This document shows positions 12,563 to 25,070 of a DNA stretch of 64,000 nt, piece after piece. The DNA lies in NCBI GenBank assembly GCA_022577435.1, contig JAKOON010000018.1:10362596-10426595 (forward strand), in the 5' to 3' direction. Below the pieces are notes generated by a model. The model was not told the DNA's origin. It made no database searches and worked only from the letters and a program-made list of their open reading frames with translations. This DNA comes from Embiotoca jacksoni. Its lineage: Eukaryota; Chordata; Actinopteri; Embiotocidae. Within the stretch, counting starts at the first letter, position 1; every line of letters begins with the position of its first letter. The translations under genes and the position numbers were made by a program.

Positions 12563-12609
<47 letters not shown>
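12563..12609. repeat. (TG)23 microsatellite
   Basis: Uninterrupted TG run of about 47 bp. Confidence 0.95.
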
Positions 12610-12611
<2 letters not shown>

Positions 12612-14049
12612 CCCTCTCTATACTTGTGACCGTCCCTGGGTGACTAATGGAGAGGGTGGCGCAGAGTCCAGTTCTGAACCCGTACTGTAGTTACTCCAAG
12701 CTAAATGGACTCCTGTTGTTAACAGGTTTCTAATGCTGTCCAGAGGCTCGTGTAACAGGGGTCACAAACAGAGCACGCCACTCTGACGCTTACATTTTCT
12801 CCTTCCTTTTTCCCTTGCTTTCGCCAACCCTTTCTCATCTCTGTTTCATTTCATCATGTCTTTTCTCTCTCCAATCTTTTTAGTCTTTTTTTTTTTTTTT
12901 GGGGTCCGTTTTTTTCTTCCCATCTGTTCATGTTATGTTCTCTGACAAGTGCACATACTACAAATTCAAATTCAGTCATACAAAATATATGGATTTACTT
13001 TTCTTGTGTGCATAGTAGGTCAAGGAATCCATATTTCACAGTTTGGATTGTGCATCAGTATGATGCGGTCAGCTATAAAACACAGTAGCTATCCTCAGCA
13101 TGACCTACTGAATGACAGGATTAAGCCCATCATCTGCGTTCGGTTTGGATTTAAGTCCACTCTCACATACCGACACACACACACATGCATACACACAAAG
13201 CCAGCTGTCATCCCTCCCCCACATAGCATATTTAGCCACAAAATCAAAATATATCCACAGGCTAAAGCTGTTAAAATCAGCAATGATTCCTTTGGATTTT
13301 ATTTTAGAATAATACACACATCTCAAAAGGTTAATTGTGGGCTGAGGCATCATGTTGTACAGAAATCTGCTGATGTGAAGTCCAACCAGCCTAAATTGAT
13401 TGCAAAGAAAATCAATATAACGGTGAAACCAAATCAAGTCAATATGTATTGTGGCTAAAGAGCAGGTTATGTTAGACACAGTTTTCACTACAGTTTAAAT
13501 AGGGCGTACATGCTAATGTAGCATTCAAATGCAATATAATAATCAAATCAGTCTGTACTTTCTGTATTTACAACAACAAATTGAAATATTTAATGACTTT
13601 TCAGTCATAACTTTCTTATTGCTTAATAATGGTAAAACAGCATTTAAGGGTATTTTCTAAAAACAGAGGTTCATGTCAGTTTTACAGAAAATATTGTTAA
13701 GGCTTTACTAGCCTTCACAATGAAGGTTGGGTATTTATTTATCTTGACATCTCACAAACAATGTGGAAAATAAATCCAGAACCATTTTTTTCTCTTCCAG
13801 AGGTTATGTTTTCAGTTTGGTTTGTTTGTCTGTTTGTCAGCAGGATTACAGAAAAAAATACTGGCACAATATTCATGAACCTTGGTGGACGGATGAAGCG
13901 TGGGCCAAGGAAGAACTTATTACATTCTGGAGTGGATCCAAATTAAGGGAGGGATCTATGAATTTTTTTTAATTTTGATAACATTGCAAGATTGGCTGAC
14001 TAAATGCCATACATCTTAAAATCCAGATGACAATAAAATTGAAAATCTA

Positions 14050-14335
14050 GAAATGCAATGATTCCATATCATGATCACATTCACTGGTACCAGTAATCCT
14101 CTGGGATAAGCATGGACATACAACAAGCAGTAGTTGTGGTGCACTGGGGGCGGTGGATTCATGGGGGAGAGCTGGAAACGATACAACACTTGAGGTACAA
14201 GCGTATTTTGACATCATTCCAATAGTTTTGGAAATAAATGCAGTAAATAGTGGTTGCTGTTGCAGATTTGCATATCATAAAAGAATTGGCCTTGGCATAG
14301 ATCCGTGCTCACCGAGTGCCCTTCTAACATTGTGA
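14050..14335. repeat. Unnamed interspersed repeat, copy 2 (sister at 5860-6150)
   Basis: Carries the same ordered blocks as copy 1: AATCCTCTGGGATA at 14095-14108, TATTTTGACATCATTCCAAT at 14204-14223, TAGTGGTTGCTGTTGCAGAT at 14248-14267, and a terminal GCCCTTCTA near 14317. Block spacing differs by only a few to 16 bases, so the two copies are collinear. There is no coding capacity. Confidence 0.7.
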
Positions 14336-14401
14336 TCCACTTTTTAGAGGTTGCACCTTTGAATCAGGGTGCCAACTCTGCAGAAAACCTGCACGTAAGA
14401 A

Positions 14402-14403
<2 letters not shown>

Positions 14404-14438
<35 letters not shown>
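14404..14438. repeat. Poly-T tract (about 35 T)
   Basis: A single run of T. It could be the antisense tail of an old retroposed sequence, but no body is recognised on either side. Confidence 0.9.
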
Positions 14439-14440
<2 letters not shown>

Positions 14441-15728
14441 CAAGGTTTTTCACTGGGAGCCATAATTGGGTAGAAGACACATGCAAAGTCCATTTTCTGA
14501 AAAATATCTCAATCATAGGAACCAGCTCTAGGGACATCATTGTCATGATGCAGTGTATTTCAGTATAAATGTGATATTCTGACTGAAAACATGGAAGTAT
14601 TCCTTCCAGCTCTGGTTTTCTTTTGTGCTTTGTTGTCACACATGACTGATGTGTGTATATAGTATGGTTGCGTGTTTTGTTGCTTCACCTATCGGTGTGT
14701 ATATGGCATGAATGTCTAAATGCCTAATAGTCATGTCCGCAAAGAAGCAAGCATCTGACAGTGGCCTTCCTTTGAATACCGTTCAGAGGCCTGGGTGTTT
14801 GGCGGTGCGGTGAAACCACTCCTGATGTTCCATATCAAAGAGAAGGCTGGCACACATGCTGTTTCCTGTCACAAAGTGGTGCTAGCAAGGGAGGCATGCC
14901 AACACGAAGGAAGGAAGGGGGAAGACAAGAAAATGAAAGGCTTTGTTTTATTTTATTTACCTGGAAAGAAGCCAGATTTCATTGCAGAAAACTGGAAACA
15001 GAATAAGTGGAGTGATTCCTTTATAGGATAAGTCTGTGTTTGTGCACACTGTCTGCACGTAAAAAATGGGTCCGGGAATAACTCCAATACAATTAGTACT
15101 TTGAATGGTTGTCACATTCTACCTCCATCTCTACAAGTACGAGGAGATGTAGAGTGGAGAGGTTCAACACTTTTCTCCACTGACTTCCTCTTCTCTCCTG
15201 GGAATCTGCTGGAGAGTGAAAGGCGGGATTAGTCTTGCACGACCACCTTCTATGTACACAAATATGCATATAGACACACCTTAAGTTTGTACACTGATTC
15301 ATTTCCATCCACATTCTGCTTGAAAGGCATGCAGAAATTAGGAAAAATGTCCATTATGCACAGGCCATATTCTTTATCTCGAGAGAATAGTGCAATAGAA
15401 AGCTTTAGGGAAAAAAGAGAAGTGAATGATAAGTTCAGTCTCCTGTCCTTGTACGTGGTCATCACACTTGGACCTCCCTAGTGTTCACTTACAATTAGAC
15501 TAGATACATTTTTGATTGACTAAATAAAGGGACAGACTGGACAGGAGTTGGGTGTAACTAGAAAATTAAACATTTTACTCCTATCTATGAGATGGCTGCC
15601 ACATATTAACCCTCAGTCATCACTCCAATCTACGGTTATAGCTTCATATACATTACTGGTAAACAATTAAATTCCATGAATCAAACTATAAAGAGAGTTA
15701 AGCTTTAGTTTCATTTTTTTCTGCATGC
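14439..15728. other. Non-coding DNA
   Basis: No recognised gene or repeat. The 78-codon frame at 14795-15031 has a balanced composition, but no family motif and no convincing splice context. Confidence 0.55.
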
Positions 15729-16301
15729 TAGTTCCATCTAAGCAGTAACCTCTGGGGATTCAAAATATAGGCAACACCGACGTGCCAAAAACCACAGTTC
15801 CTCAAAGGACCAATTGAGGCTGGTGAGTCAATCCCCAAAGACCACATGGTAAAAAAAAAACCCAACGTAATAGCAGAAATAAGTACGTTTACAGACTGGT
15901 ACAAAAAAAGATATTGGTTTCTATCGCTAATATCCCCGTTCACAGGGGTTAAATGTTCAGGGGTTCAATTTGAATATAATTCATCCGTTTAAACTGTTTT
16001 AAGGCTTAAAATTGTACATAATGAAGGACGTGGCTGCTTTAATTGACAGGAGGCTGCTGTGAGATTTGGTGAGCTCCTTGCAGGTTTCAACAGTCCGGCT
16101 TCATTCGGCCCGCCTCAGCTCCGTCCTCACACCACATTTTCGCACATTTTTGGATTAGCCGGGAGTAAAACAGAGTCACGCACTGCCAAGATGGCGACGG
16201 TCAAAGCCACCCAGAAACTGAGCTTCAAAACATGCTTGCCGGGAAACATATGGGTGATCTCACAAAGGCTACATCTATTTTTTATATTCAGTCTATGATT
16301 C
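15729..16301. repeat. Long degraded copy of a common teleost interspersed repeat
   Basis: The text runs in an order I remember from many fish genomes: CAGTAACCTCTGGGGATTC, then TCCTCAAAGGACCAATTGAG, GAGTCAATCCCCAAAGACC, TAGCAGAAATAAG, TTTACAGACTGGTACAAAA. It continues with CTTCATTCGGCCCGCCTCAG, CCGTCCTCAC, CGCACATTTTTGGATT, CAAGATGGCGACGG (16187-16200), TATGGGTGA, and closes with TTTTTATATTCAGTCTATG near 16276-16294. About 570 bp is preserved with many substitutions. The family name is not known to me and I see no transposase. The YY1-like CAAGATGGCGAC belongs to the repeat and does not mark a promoter here. Confidence 0.7.
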
Positions 16302-19260
16302 CATCTCACTTACCCCTTAGTCACGCTCTTCATCACTCTCCTTGTCTTTACGCATTTGAGTCTGTAAAATGAGTCAGTAAGCATTTAAATATATTATGTC
16401 AAATTTGCCTTCAAATCAACCACTGTCTCGAGGTTTTGCCCACATCTGTGTCCATTTAAAAGGGGTATTACTCATTCTCTCACTCGTTCTCATGCTGCCC
16501 ACCCTTCTCTACCCTCCATATATTGAGCCACCCACAGTCCCACTCTAATCCCCCAGCAGGCCCGCTCTCGTAGGGACAGGATTAGAGGCCTCAGTGAGGC
16601 TGCAGGCTATTTCTGTGAGTGTGTGTGCGCGCATGTTTCCTTGTGTGTGCAGGTGTGTATATGGAGGCGCACAAGAAAGAAATAGACAATAAGCGTGGGC
16701 TACAAGAATGTACAAGTGAATGGGACAGAGAGACACGGAGATGGAGAGAGAAAGAAAGAGGCAGAGGTGCAGGGGTATAAATCACTGGAGTACAATCTGT
16801 CAGACGAAGGACAAAAACATCTCCTGCAGCCCTCTGGGGCACCAACTGAAGGAGCCCGGTGAGAGGGACGCAAGGTGGAGATACAATGAGCCAGAGGAGA
16901 AGGTGCAGTGTGACATAAAGAAGAGTAAGAAATTATTCTGCAGAAGTCGAAAACTAAGCTCTCAGTCGAATATTTCCATGCTTTGTCGTGTGAAAAATAA
17001 GGACTAAGCGTGGGCAAACTTGACTTCCTTCTTAGCTTTTAATGTCGTAATTAGTTGTCTGTCTGCCCATGAATCAATCATATTTCAACTTGCAAACCTA
17101 TAAAGCAGAGGGGACTTTAGCCCTCTGACATTAACTACTTGAGACTATATTGTACAAACAGACATGCAAAGTGACAATAGTGAAGGCTTTTCATTTATTG
17201 TAGAAAACATCGACTTTATTAGTTGGACAGTGAGTCACTGATGAGTTCTGCCAGTGGCTGTTGCCGGCTCAGCCTGCACAAATCAGCAGTTGTCAACCGA
17301 AAATTGACAGGCCTGATACTGGTCTGTGAAAAGCAAATTAAAAAAACAACAAAAGTAAAACAACAAAGGTCTCGTGAGAACATTGTAGGGTTTGAAGGCA
17401 GCTGAAATGAGTGAAACTTTGGATGACAGAGTTTGGGTAAACAGCTGAATGTGACTGCTATTGTAGGCGAGACAGAAGATGAGAGAAAGATTGATGGAAG
17501 AAAGAAAGTCTTGAAAAAGAACCGACTGCCAGTGAACTAGTGGCTGTAATCCTGCGCTGCTAAACAAACTGCACCCAGAACCTTGTCATGTTCTCAGTTC
17601 ATAATATTTCTGACATTTTAGCTCTCTCACCCTTGAACGCCCTGATGCAACAAAGACGTTGTTGGAGCAATAACATAAATTTCCAGTGTAACTGTCTGCA
17701 CTGAGGTTCAAGCAATCATTTGTTCTCACGCCGTTGAGTCTGAGACATTTTCATTTTGTATATCCTCTGTTTTAGGTAACTTATTACTGGTAGTTTTCCT
17801 CCATCACTTATTTTTACACAAAAAAAGAATCATCCTGAAGGACAAAAAACACTTTTTTATACTGTATTTGTTTGTGAATGTCATTTTACCAAATGGCTTT
17901 TTGGATCTTTGGCAAATATGTATTATTGATGATACCAAAGATGTTTGTGTATTGAAAAAGCGAAACAATATAAAACGCTAAAACTACTTTGGACACTTCA
18001 CCTTCAGCCTATCATCAATATCCTGATGATTTTCTCTCAGCCAACCAACACAAGGCAAGCTTGAGGCAAACATTTTAAATTCAATGACACATTTTCACTT
18101 AAAATACCAAACATAAATTGACAGTACTCGACTGGTGCAACAGGCTAAAAAGTAGCTGCTTACCATGTAAAAATAAATGGCAGGAAGCTGCTGTTGCTTT
18201 TGTCCCACAGTGACATGGCTCTTATTTACATTCTACCAAATGTCCACGGACAGCTTTTACCTCTAATTTCATGATGATAGAGAACCGAGTCCTTCATTAT
18301 GCCAGCAATGATTAGCATTGATCTTCACCATTAGCAAATGAAACGATGCCAGAAAGGATCACCCAGCTCACTCTGGGATTTTTTTAAACTCGTGTTTACC
18401 TTCGATTTTATTAACCATCCTCTGTAGTTTAAAAGCGGTCCCTTTAGGAAATGTGAACACTTAATGGATGCACACCGTGATGTTCCCCACACAAGTTTCA
18501 TGTAGATAAAACAGTGTGTTGTCTTGTAAATAGACACTAACTTGGCACAAAACCTTCCTTTACATGCGGCGGCTTCTTGTGAAGTATCCTTGTCGGCGTT
18601 TCATGTCAAACGAAAAACGATTTATCGAAAGAAAAAAAAAAAAACAGTTTAAGATGGTCTCAGTCAAACACGAACAAGTAAACAGAGAGGAAATCTGCCT
18701 TTGTCTACACACTGTATGTGCATGCCAGAGTTGATGGATGTCTACGAACTGAATGTGAATTGAATGTGTGTATGAATGAGCTTTGGGTATGTGAGTGCAG
18801 TTTACACCTATTTCATACAATGCAGATGTTGAGCACTAAAAGTAAAGTGAAGGTACTTTCAAAAATAAAGATGCTTGAAGGAAAAGGCTTCTTTTTTTTC
18901 TTCTTTTTTTTTACAAGTAGCTTCATACAAAGTGCAGTAAACAGTTTAAAAACCCTAAATCAGATCAATATGATTTGTGAACAATCTTGGTTGTTCCAAG
19001 CAGATTGGAAAACTGGCTGCAGTTCTTCTGTCCCCTTCTGTAATCCTCAGATGACTTGATGACATTGACATCACGGCTCTTTGGGGACCAACTCGTACAT
19101 TTTTGGCTTGTAGTCATGCTGCACGGCCCTCAGATGTAACTGCATGATGGATAAAACATCTAAAGTGCCTTAAATGTTTGCATCGTCCCCTTTTCCGGGA
19201 CAGCCTGTTGGGGGAAGATTAGACTGTTCTGCTCATGGCATCAGATTATTATTCTCTGGG
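16302..19260. other. Non-coding DNA
   Basis: A short TG/CG cluster lies near 16615-16660, an A-run near 18629-18644 and T-runs near 18892-18913. A patch at 18295-18350 contains ATTAGCATTGATC and ATTAGCAAATG motifs. No exon or named repeat is recognised. Confidence 0.6.
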
Positions 19261-22036
19261 CATGTTGGAGTATCTATGCATGCGTTTACACAATCTCTCT
19301 TTCCCGACTTTTTTTTTTATCATTTTTTTTTTTTTACTCTGTCTCCATATGTCTCTGCTCTCCTCCTTTACTCCTCCCTCCGTTTCTCTCCATCCTTTTA
19401 CCTCACTTAGTGCAGCACCACTCTCTCTCTTTCTCTTCCTCCCACTGTCTGTCTCTATCCATCTTTCCAACTTGCAGCCACATGGCCTGAGTCAGCAGTC
19501 TTCGGTCCCTCTGAGTGGAACTCTCTTGCACTCATGCTGATGTGTCTCATGCTGTTGGATCTGTTACAGGAAGTGAATCATGTTGGTCAATAAGCAATTC
19601 AGAGTTATCATGTTTCTGATGACTAGCCCCAATCTGGCTTTTATTATTTATTTCCTATTTATTACGACAATGTTTGTGTTGAAGTTTTTCGTTACATTTT
19701 TTTTTATTTTATCTGCTTGTCATCACAAAAGCTGATTTTCTGTAAACAAATGTGTAGTGTTGTTTGGAAATGCAAACACATGCATGTTCACAGATTTCAT
19801 CATGCCCCATTGAGAACACAGGTGCCACTGTTGTTGTCCAACTGGGTGTTGTAATTGGTAGCCTCCTGTTACACTTCACTAGCCAGAATCCTGATCAATT
19901 CAATTCACACAGTGTGGTGGCACACGTAATGTGATCTGCAGCAGATATTTTGATTATAAAAACTAAAAAGTAAGTAGTGCTTATGTAGTTGCTACCCTTG
20001 CTGAGGCTTTTATTGAAATAGGAAAACTGAGTATCATCAAAAATAATATGAACCTGTTGATTCATGCTGACAGTATTACATAACTGTAGTGCAAAATCCC
20101 ACTGTCTACTGGAAGGGAAAGAATGACAATAAATTACGCTTATTTTTTTAAAACTTTTTTTACTTTTTTTATTTTTTTTTTATTGTGTTAGGTGCAGAGT
20201 CATCAGTTTGTTCAATAGCATCAGATGAAGCACAAGGTTGTCCAATCCATATTCATCTGTCTCTTTTTCCTGCTTTTATAACTTTGAGCCAGTGTTAACA
20301 TCGGCCATGGTTATTTCTACTGAAAACCAGACAAGAGGAGCTGTACTTGAATCTAGAGATATCAGTCTTTTTTCCGAGCTGTCTTTATCAGAGATGCCTG
20401 CTAAATGTTACCGTCAGTATATTTAAATCCTGTTATAGTGAAAACTGGAGCAGGTGATCGAATATACAATGTATGGAAAAGAGACCGTATATGCAAGCAT
20501 GCACATTTCCCTATTTGTGGCTGACCATTAGTGTGCACATGTGCTTGAATCCCTATTATCTACCCACCAACTGAATGTTAATTGTTCAAGGCGAGTGTCG
20601 AAATGACCCATTTGACCTGTGTCCAGCCCGAGCTGCACAGTGCCATAGTTCAGATTTCAGATTTGAACCGTCTAGACGAGCGGTTTTGAACCTCAGAGGG
20701 CTGCCAGCAAAAGGCTGAAAGGTTTTCACCTCGGAGAGGAAAATGTGTTGAATGTAAAAGAAGAGAGGAATTTGGAGATAAAAATTAGACGGGGAGGCAG
20801 AAAATGGAGCTTATGCACAACAAGAGAGTGAATGTTACGCTGGAGGACAGGAAGAGTGGACATGAGAGTGAAAGGAGGAAAAAAAAAAATAGGTAGAAAA
20901 AAGTAATCCTGAATGTCTGTTTTGCTGGATTTGACAAGACTTGTGATAAAAGACGGTAAGAAGATCAAATGGTTGCTTGTCCAAATATGTCCAAGAAGTT
21001 CAGACTTTCCATGGGATGTACTTCATTTTTCACATTAGTTTAGTTCTCTGTGTGCATTTATATATACTGTGGTTTCATGGACAAGCAACAACTCAACGTT
21101 GCATAGGGGAATGCTTTTACAATACAGTTATCTTTCCTTCTCTTACATAGACAGAAATACAGACATTACCAAACGATACAAAGAAGTAGAAGAACTCCAA
21201 CAGAAAAAGATGACAGACTGATGTAGACAGCTGTATCAACTCCCGGAGTTGATCTCATTTGATTGGACGCTGTGAGGACACGGCCACAGAAAGGACAACA
21301 GGAACAGATTGAAATAGAGGAAACAGAACAGAGAGATTTGAAAGTGTAAGAAAAGCATCAGAAAGATACCAAAGCAGAGGATTGGGCAGCAAAACTACGT
21401 GTGGAAAAAACAAAACATCAAATAAATCCCCCCCTTTAACCTGGAGGAGTCTGTGGATGATTCAGATGTTGGTTTAGGAGAACAGAGCTTTATCAACAAG
21501 AACTACAACCTTTTCCAACCAACATGCTGCTTTTTACACTGCCGTACTTTAACCTGAATGTCTAACCGCTTGTGTATATATTCACTTAAAGCAGTATGTA
21601 ATCATGCATTCCCTTTAATGCCTGTCTATATCTCATTCTTATTCTCTACATATGGCTCTCCTCTCCTCCAAATCGATTTACATGAAGCACCATGGAGAAG
21701 ATTAAAACTTTGTGCTAATGTTTGTTTTTCACACCTGCACGTATGTTCATTTATCTCAGCTTTGCATGACAAATCATCAGCTTTATTTGATGTTGTGTTG
21801 GTGTTGATGGCTTGTGTGAACACAAGTACATATCATTACGCATCTTCCACGTATAATCTTCAATTATGCATTGATATAAAACAGATAAAACATCCTTGTG
21901 TATGTGTGAAGCATGTTTGTGCGTGAAACGAGCCCAACGGGCAAAGTACCGATCTGTGAATTGATTTTGTGATCTTGGCCAGAGTCACATTGCAAGTCAT
22001 GTGACCAGTTTGGACCTGAAATAACTTCCTCCCATA
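19261..22036. other. Non-coding DNA with pyrimidine- and purine-rich belts
   Basis: A pyrimidine-rich belt at about 19290-19475 and a purine-rich belt at about 20730-20910 open low-complexity frames that are not genes. T-rich sequence fills 20139-20182. A short near-palindrome CAACTCCCGGAGTTG lies at about 21238-21252. No exon or named repeat is recognised. Confidence 0.6.
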
Positions 22037-22038
22037 CT

Positions 22039-22111
22039 GGGCGTGGGCATTTTAAGCAAAAATAATGAAGCTCAACAAATGCCATCCATTTTGAAAACCC
22101 TCGCCTTCAAC
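22039..22111. repeat. hAT-like interspersed repeat fragment, copy 2
   Basis: GGGCGTGGGCATTTTAAGCA and GCTCAACAAATGCCATCC match the two blocks of copy 1 at 10061-10200 in the same order and orientation. The intervening ~60 bp is deleted here. About 200 bp downstream lies a segment with a possible BED-finger remnant (22310-22566), which may or may not belong to the same element. Confidence 0.5.
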
Positions 22112-22309
22112 AACGCTGATGAGAAGCATGTTTTTCGCTATCAACTTTGAGATGAAGGCCATTGTTTGATCTGCACATCTAACATCAAAGTTAGTTTGTC
22201 TTTTAACAAAGCTATTCGTTGATTGTTGATCTGTTGGTGAAACATCTGCTCGTTGGTTCGCTCCTACAATATTGTCAATATTTGTGGTAGACTTATGATA
22301 CACTTAGTT

Positions 22310-22566
22310 TAACTGGCAGTTTGCAACTTATTTTTATTTATTTTATTTATTGGGAGTTCCACAGTGACTCCACTGAGGGCTGTTGGAGTGTTTGTGCGGT
22401 TGTCCTGCACCGTCGTGTCTAATCTCATAGCGCCACCCGTTTTAGCAGCATCTGGTTGTAATGTCTCGTTCTTCATCTTCAGATGCTCAGTAGTGGTTGG
22501 CTTTTGGTACCTTACTGCCACTACCAGGCACCAGTAAAAACAACGGTAATAAGACAATAGTTGCAT
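22310..22566 (-). pseudogene. Possible hAT-type BED zinc-finger remnant
   Basis: An 85-codon minus-strand frame contains the phrase RYQKPTTTEHLKMKNE. This resembles the end of a BED zinc finger (T-T-x-x-x-HL-K-x-K), as carried by hAT transposases. The two expected cysteines upstream are not both visible. The rest has no transposase motif and the remnant is not flanked by a recognisable inverted repeat, so this is a weak call. Its position near the hAT-like block at 22039 is the main reason to mention it. Confidence 0.25.
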
Positions 22567-23931
22567 AAACTTTTGTTTTGTTTTTTAAGTGGCTACTTGA
22601 AAATCACATGCATACCAACTTAAAGTAATGTCCCTACGGTGTTGCACCATGACTTACTAGCAGGCCCTTTCTTCCAGTTATTGTACACACCAAACATATA
22701 ATCACACTTTTTAATCTCCCACAATTAAAATAGCTTTCTCATGTTTTAATGTGTTTTTTATTGGTTTTTGGGTTTTCTTTTTTCCATTTTTTTTTTCAGT
22801 GCTTTTACAGTCACCCATATTCTGCAGCAGCCATTTTTCAAAGTGTTTGAATTCAATATGTAACATGTTGCGGGTGAAAACGACCCATATTTCCAAATAT
22901 TCAATGTATTAACAGTCAAGGTGAAACACCAAATTGCTGAAAAGACAATTTATCACACTCTGCTTTTTCTTTAAATAGGGATCTTAAAATGCATTTATTT
23001 ACTAGTGCATGCATGAGGCAACAGCTGTTTTGTTGCATGTGGTCCCTTATTTCAGAACCTCAGAAACCTCTTCACCTCTGAGTTGCTTTAGTCCAGGGCT
23101 CTTTTGTGCTTCCAAACTCTGCAACAAGGACAGTAAAAGCCAGTGATTTCTGAGGGTCTTATTTAGTACTTATAGCTTTATTGGCAACACTTACACACAC
23201 AAACCTGTGAGTGAGGGACACACACACAAACAAACTCACACACATATATTCTTGTGAGGTGATTGTCACTAGCAAAAATCAGAAAGCCATTCAAATAGAG
23301 AGCCCTGCTGACTCGGCTCATGTGTGGCACAGTGTGTATAGGGAAATTTGCACATAAGGCATTTGATGTTTGTGTGCGTGTGTGAGAGAAAAGGAAACCA
23401 ATGAAACAAGTAAAAAAAAAAAATCTCAAAACAAAAAAGAGAGAGCATGCCAAAGAGAGTCGGTGAAAGTTGGAAAAGATGGAAAGACGTTTTAAATCTG
23501 GATGAGGATGGAGAAAAGATTTCTTTCTTTTTTTTGTTCCTGTATTGAAGCACAATGGAACTGTCATTTCAAGAGTCTTGTATTGTCAGTCAGAGCGATA
23601 TATATATTCCTGTTGCACTCGACTGCTTGGTATAGCAACCAAAATGCTCATGCATCAACGGGCCCCAAAAATAATCTTGTTTTTTTTTTTTTATCCTCAA
23701 TACAGTAGCAGCTAGATTGTTGGTCTTTGTTGTACTGTCCTTCTTTAACCTTACAAGTCTTTCTTTTGTGATATTTCAACATGTTTGTCTTTGTTGGCTA
23801 CAGGTTTTGTCCCATATTCTCCAAGGTCTATCCATTTCCTCTCCTTCTCCTCTGCTTCCTCCAGTTTTTCTTCTGTTTTCTTTGTTTTTAGTGTTTGTGC
23901 TCCAGCAGCCAAGCGCTATATACTTCCACAG

Positions 23932-24017
<86 letters not shown>

Positions 24018-24800
24018 CGAGACTGTGAGTGTGTGACTATGTGAGTATTCGCTGCACTCCTCTGTGTGTGTCAGAGAGATTGTTTATGTTCATGTCCTTA
24101 ATATCAGCCTCTGAAAGAGCAGCTGCTAAGTTAAATGCTAATTTGAGCTAATGTTTGACATTGGATGGATGGCAGCACATATGTGTAGGTGCACGCTTAC
24201 AGTATGGTGTATGAAAGGATATAAGAAGAAACCTGTAGAGAACTAAATAGAACAGTCGTAAGTCTTTGTTGCTTGAATTGTATTCATTTTGCCACCTTTG
24301 CTAAGCTCTGTGGCCCGAGGCTTAGAAATGAGAAAGCAGAAAAAAAACCCAGAGTAAAGACGGAGATGGCTGAACACACTTGGGCCTTAAATATGACAGA
24401 ATCACCAGCTGTTCAGAACCATCAGCAGTTTTCTTTCTTTTATGTTTTTTTTTTTCACTCTGTTTGTGTCTCTGTAAAGGTTGGAATGACTTGTCACGTT
24501 GCTGATGCTGATCTTGTGTGTACTTTAACACCTCGGGTTTCTTATGCAGTGCAGTGAAGAATGATGAGAAGCCTTTGGGAGGTAGCACTCCACTCAGATT
24601 AAACAGAATACTTTGTTTTTGGCAGGCTACTGTCATTCCTGTTCTGGTAGAAACACAATTTAAGGAATCCCAGGTTTCTGTTACATTAACTTAACAGCGT
24701 GGCTCACAAGATTATTGATGCGTCGGTAGTAGCAACAGTATTTGTTGTAGAAGTTACAGTACATTCAGATCCAATGAGATTTCAGGGTTCTTAAATAAGA
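22567..24800. other. Non-coding DNA
   Basis: T-rich tracts lie near 22755-22798 and 23680-23692 and an A-run near 23411-23422. The long TG microsatellite is listed separately. Leu/Phe-rich frames at 23717-24036 derive from polypyrimidine DNA and the TG repeat. No gene or named repeat is recognised. Confidence 0.6.
23936..24022. repeat. (TG)36 followed by a short (GA) tract
   Basis: A pure TG run of 72 bp passes into AGAGAGAGAGCGAGA. It is one of the longest pure dinucleotide arrays in the window. Confidence 0.95.
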
Positions 24801-24803
24801 ACT

Positions 24804-25070
24804 GCAGAGTCAGTGACATCTTTTAAGTCTCCTAAAATACACTTTTATCGGAGAGCCTTTGCTGATTTTAGTTGATTTTAGTGATCAATTCCTATTTCTT
24901 TTATACCCTGTTTTAGTTTGGTTTTATGATTGTTTTACATGATTGTTTGTGATGTGAAGACTTTTTAATATTCACTTTCATTTTTGTTTTAATGGCTTAT
25001 TTTATGTGAGGCAATTTGTAACGGAAGTTTAGAAAAGTGCTATACAAATAAAGTTATTATTATTATTAAA
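24804..25070 (+). repeat. LINE 3' end: last ORF codons plus 3' UTR tail
   Basis: An open frame of 23 codons from 24804 to the stop at 24873-24875 reads AESVTSFKSPKIHFYRRAF at its core. This matches the C-terminus I remember for teleost LINE polyproteins (S-F-K-S-x-L-K-T-H-L-Y-R-x-A-F). It is followed by about 190 bp of 3' UTR and the typical ending GTGCTATACAAATAAAGTTA and an ATT repeat at 25038-25070. The copy is 5'-truncated, as is normal for LINE insertions. L2/Rex-like clade is likely but not certain. Confidence 0.65.

Larger units (their letters stand above)
10201..14049. other. Non-coding DNA with microsatellites and T-runs
   Basis: Contains two TG microsatellites (listed separately), T-runs near 12183-12195, 12256-12268 and 12887-12900, and pyrimidine-rich stretches near 11090-11170 and 12780-12890. 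The longest open frame of the whole window, 169 codons at 12949-13458, lies here. It matches no family I know, and the opposite strand is open as well at 13105-13488, so I treat it as chance. Confidence 0.6.

Noticed and set aside
12949..13488. Longest open frame of the window (169 codons, plus strand) with an overlapping 127-codon frame on the minus strand.
   Set aside because: Both strands are open over the same AT-rich DNA, part of the translation comes from an ACAC run, no family motif is visible, and no splice or promoter context supports it.
23717..24036. Hydrophobic, possibly membrane-like frame ending in Cys-Val repeats.
   Set aside because: The first part is polypyrimidine DNA and the second is the (TG)36 array; the hydrophobicity is a composition artefact.
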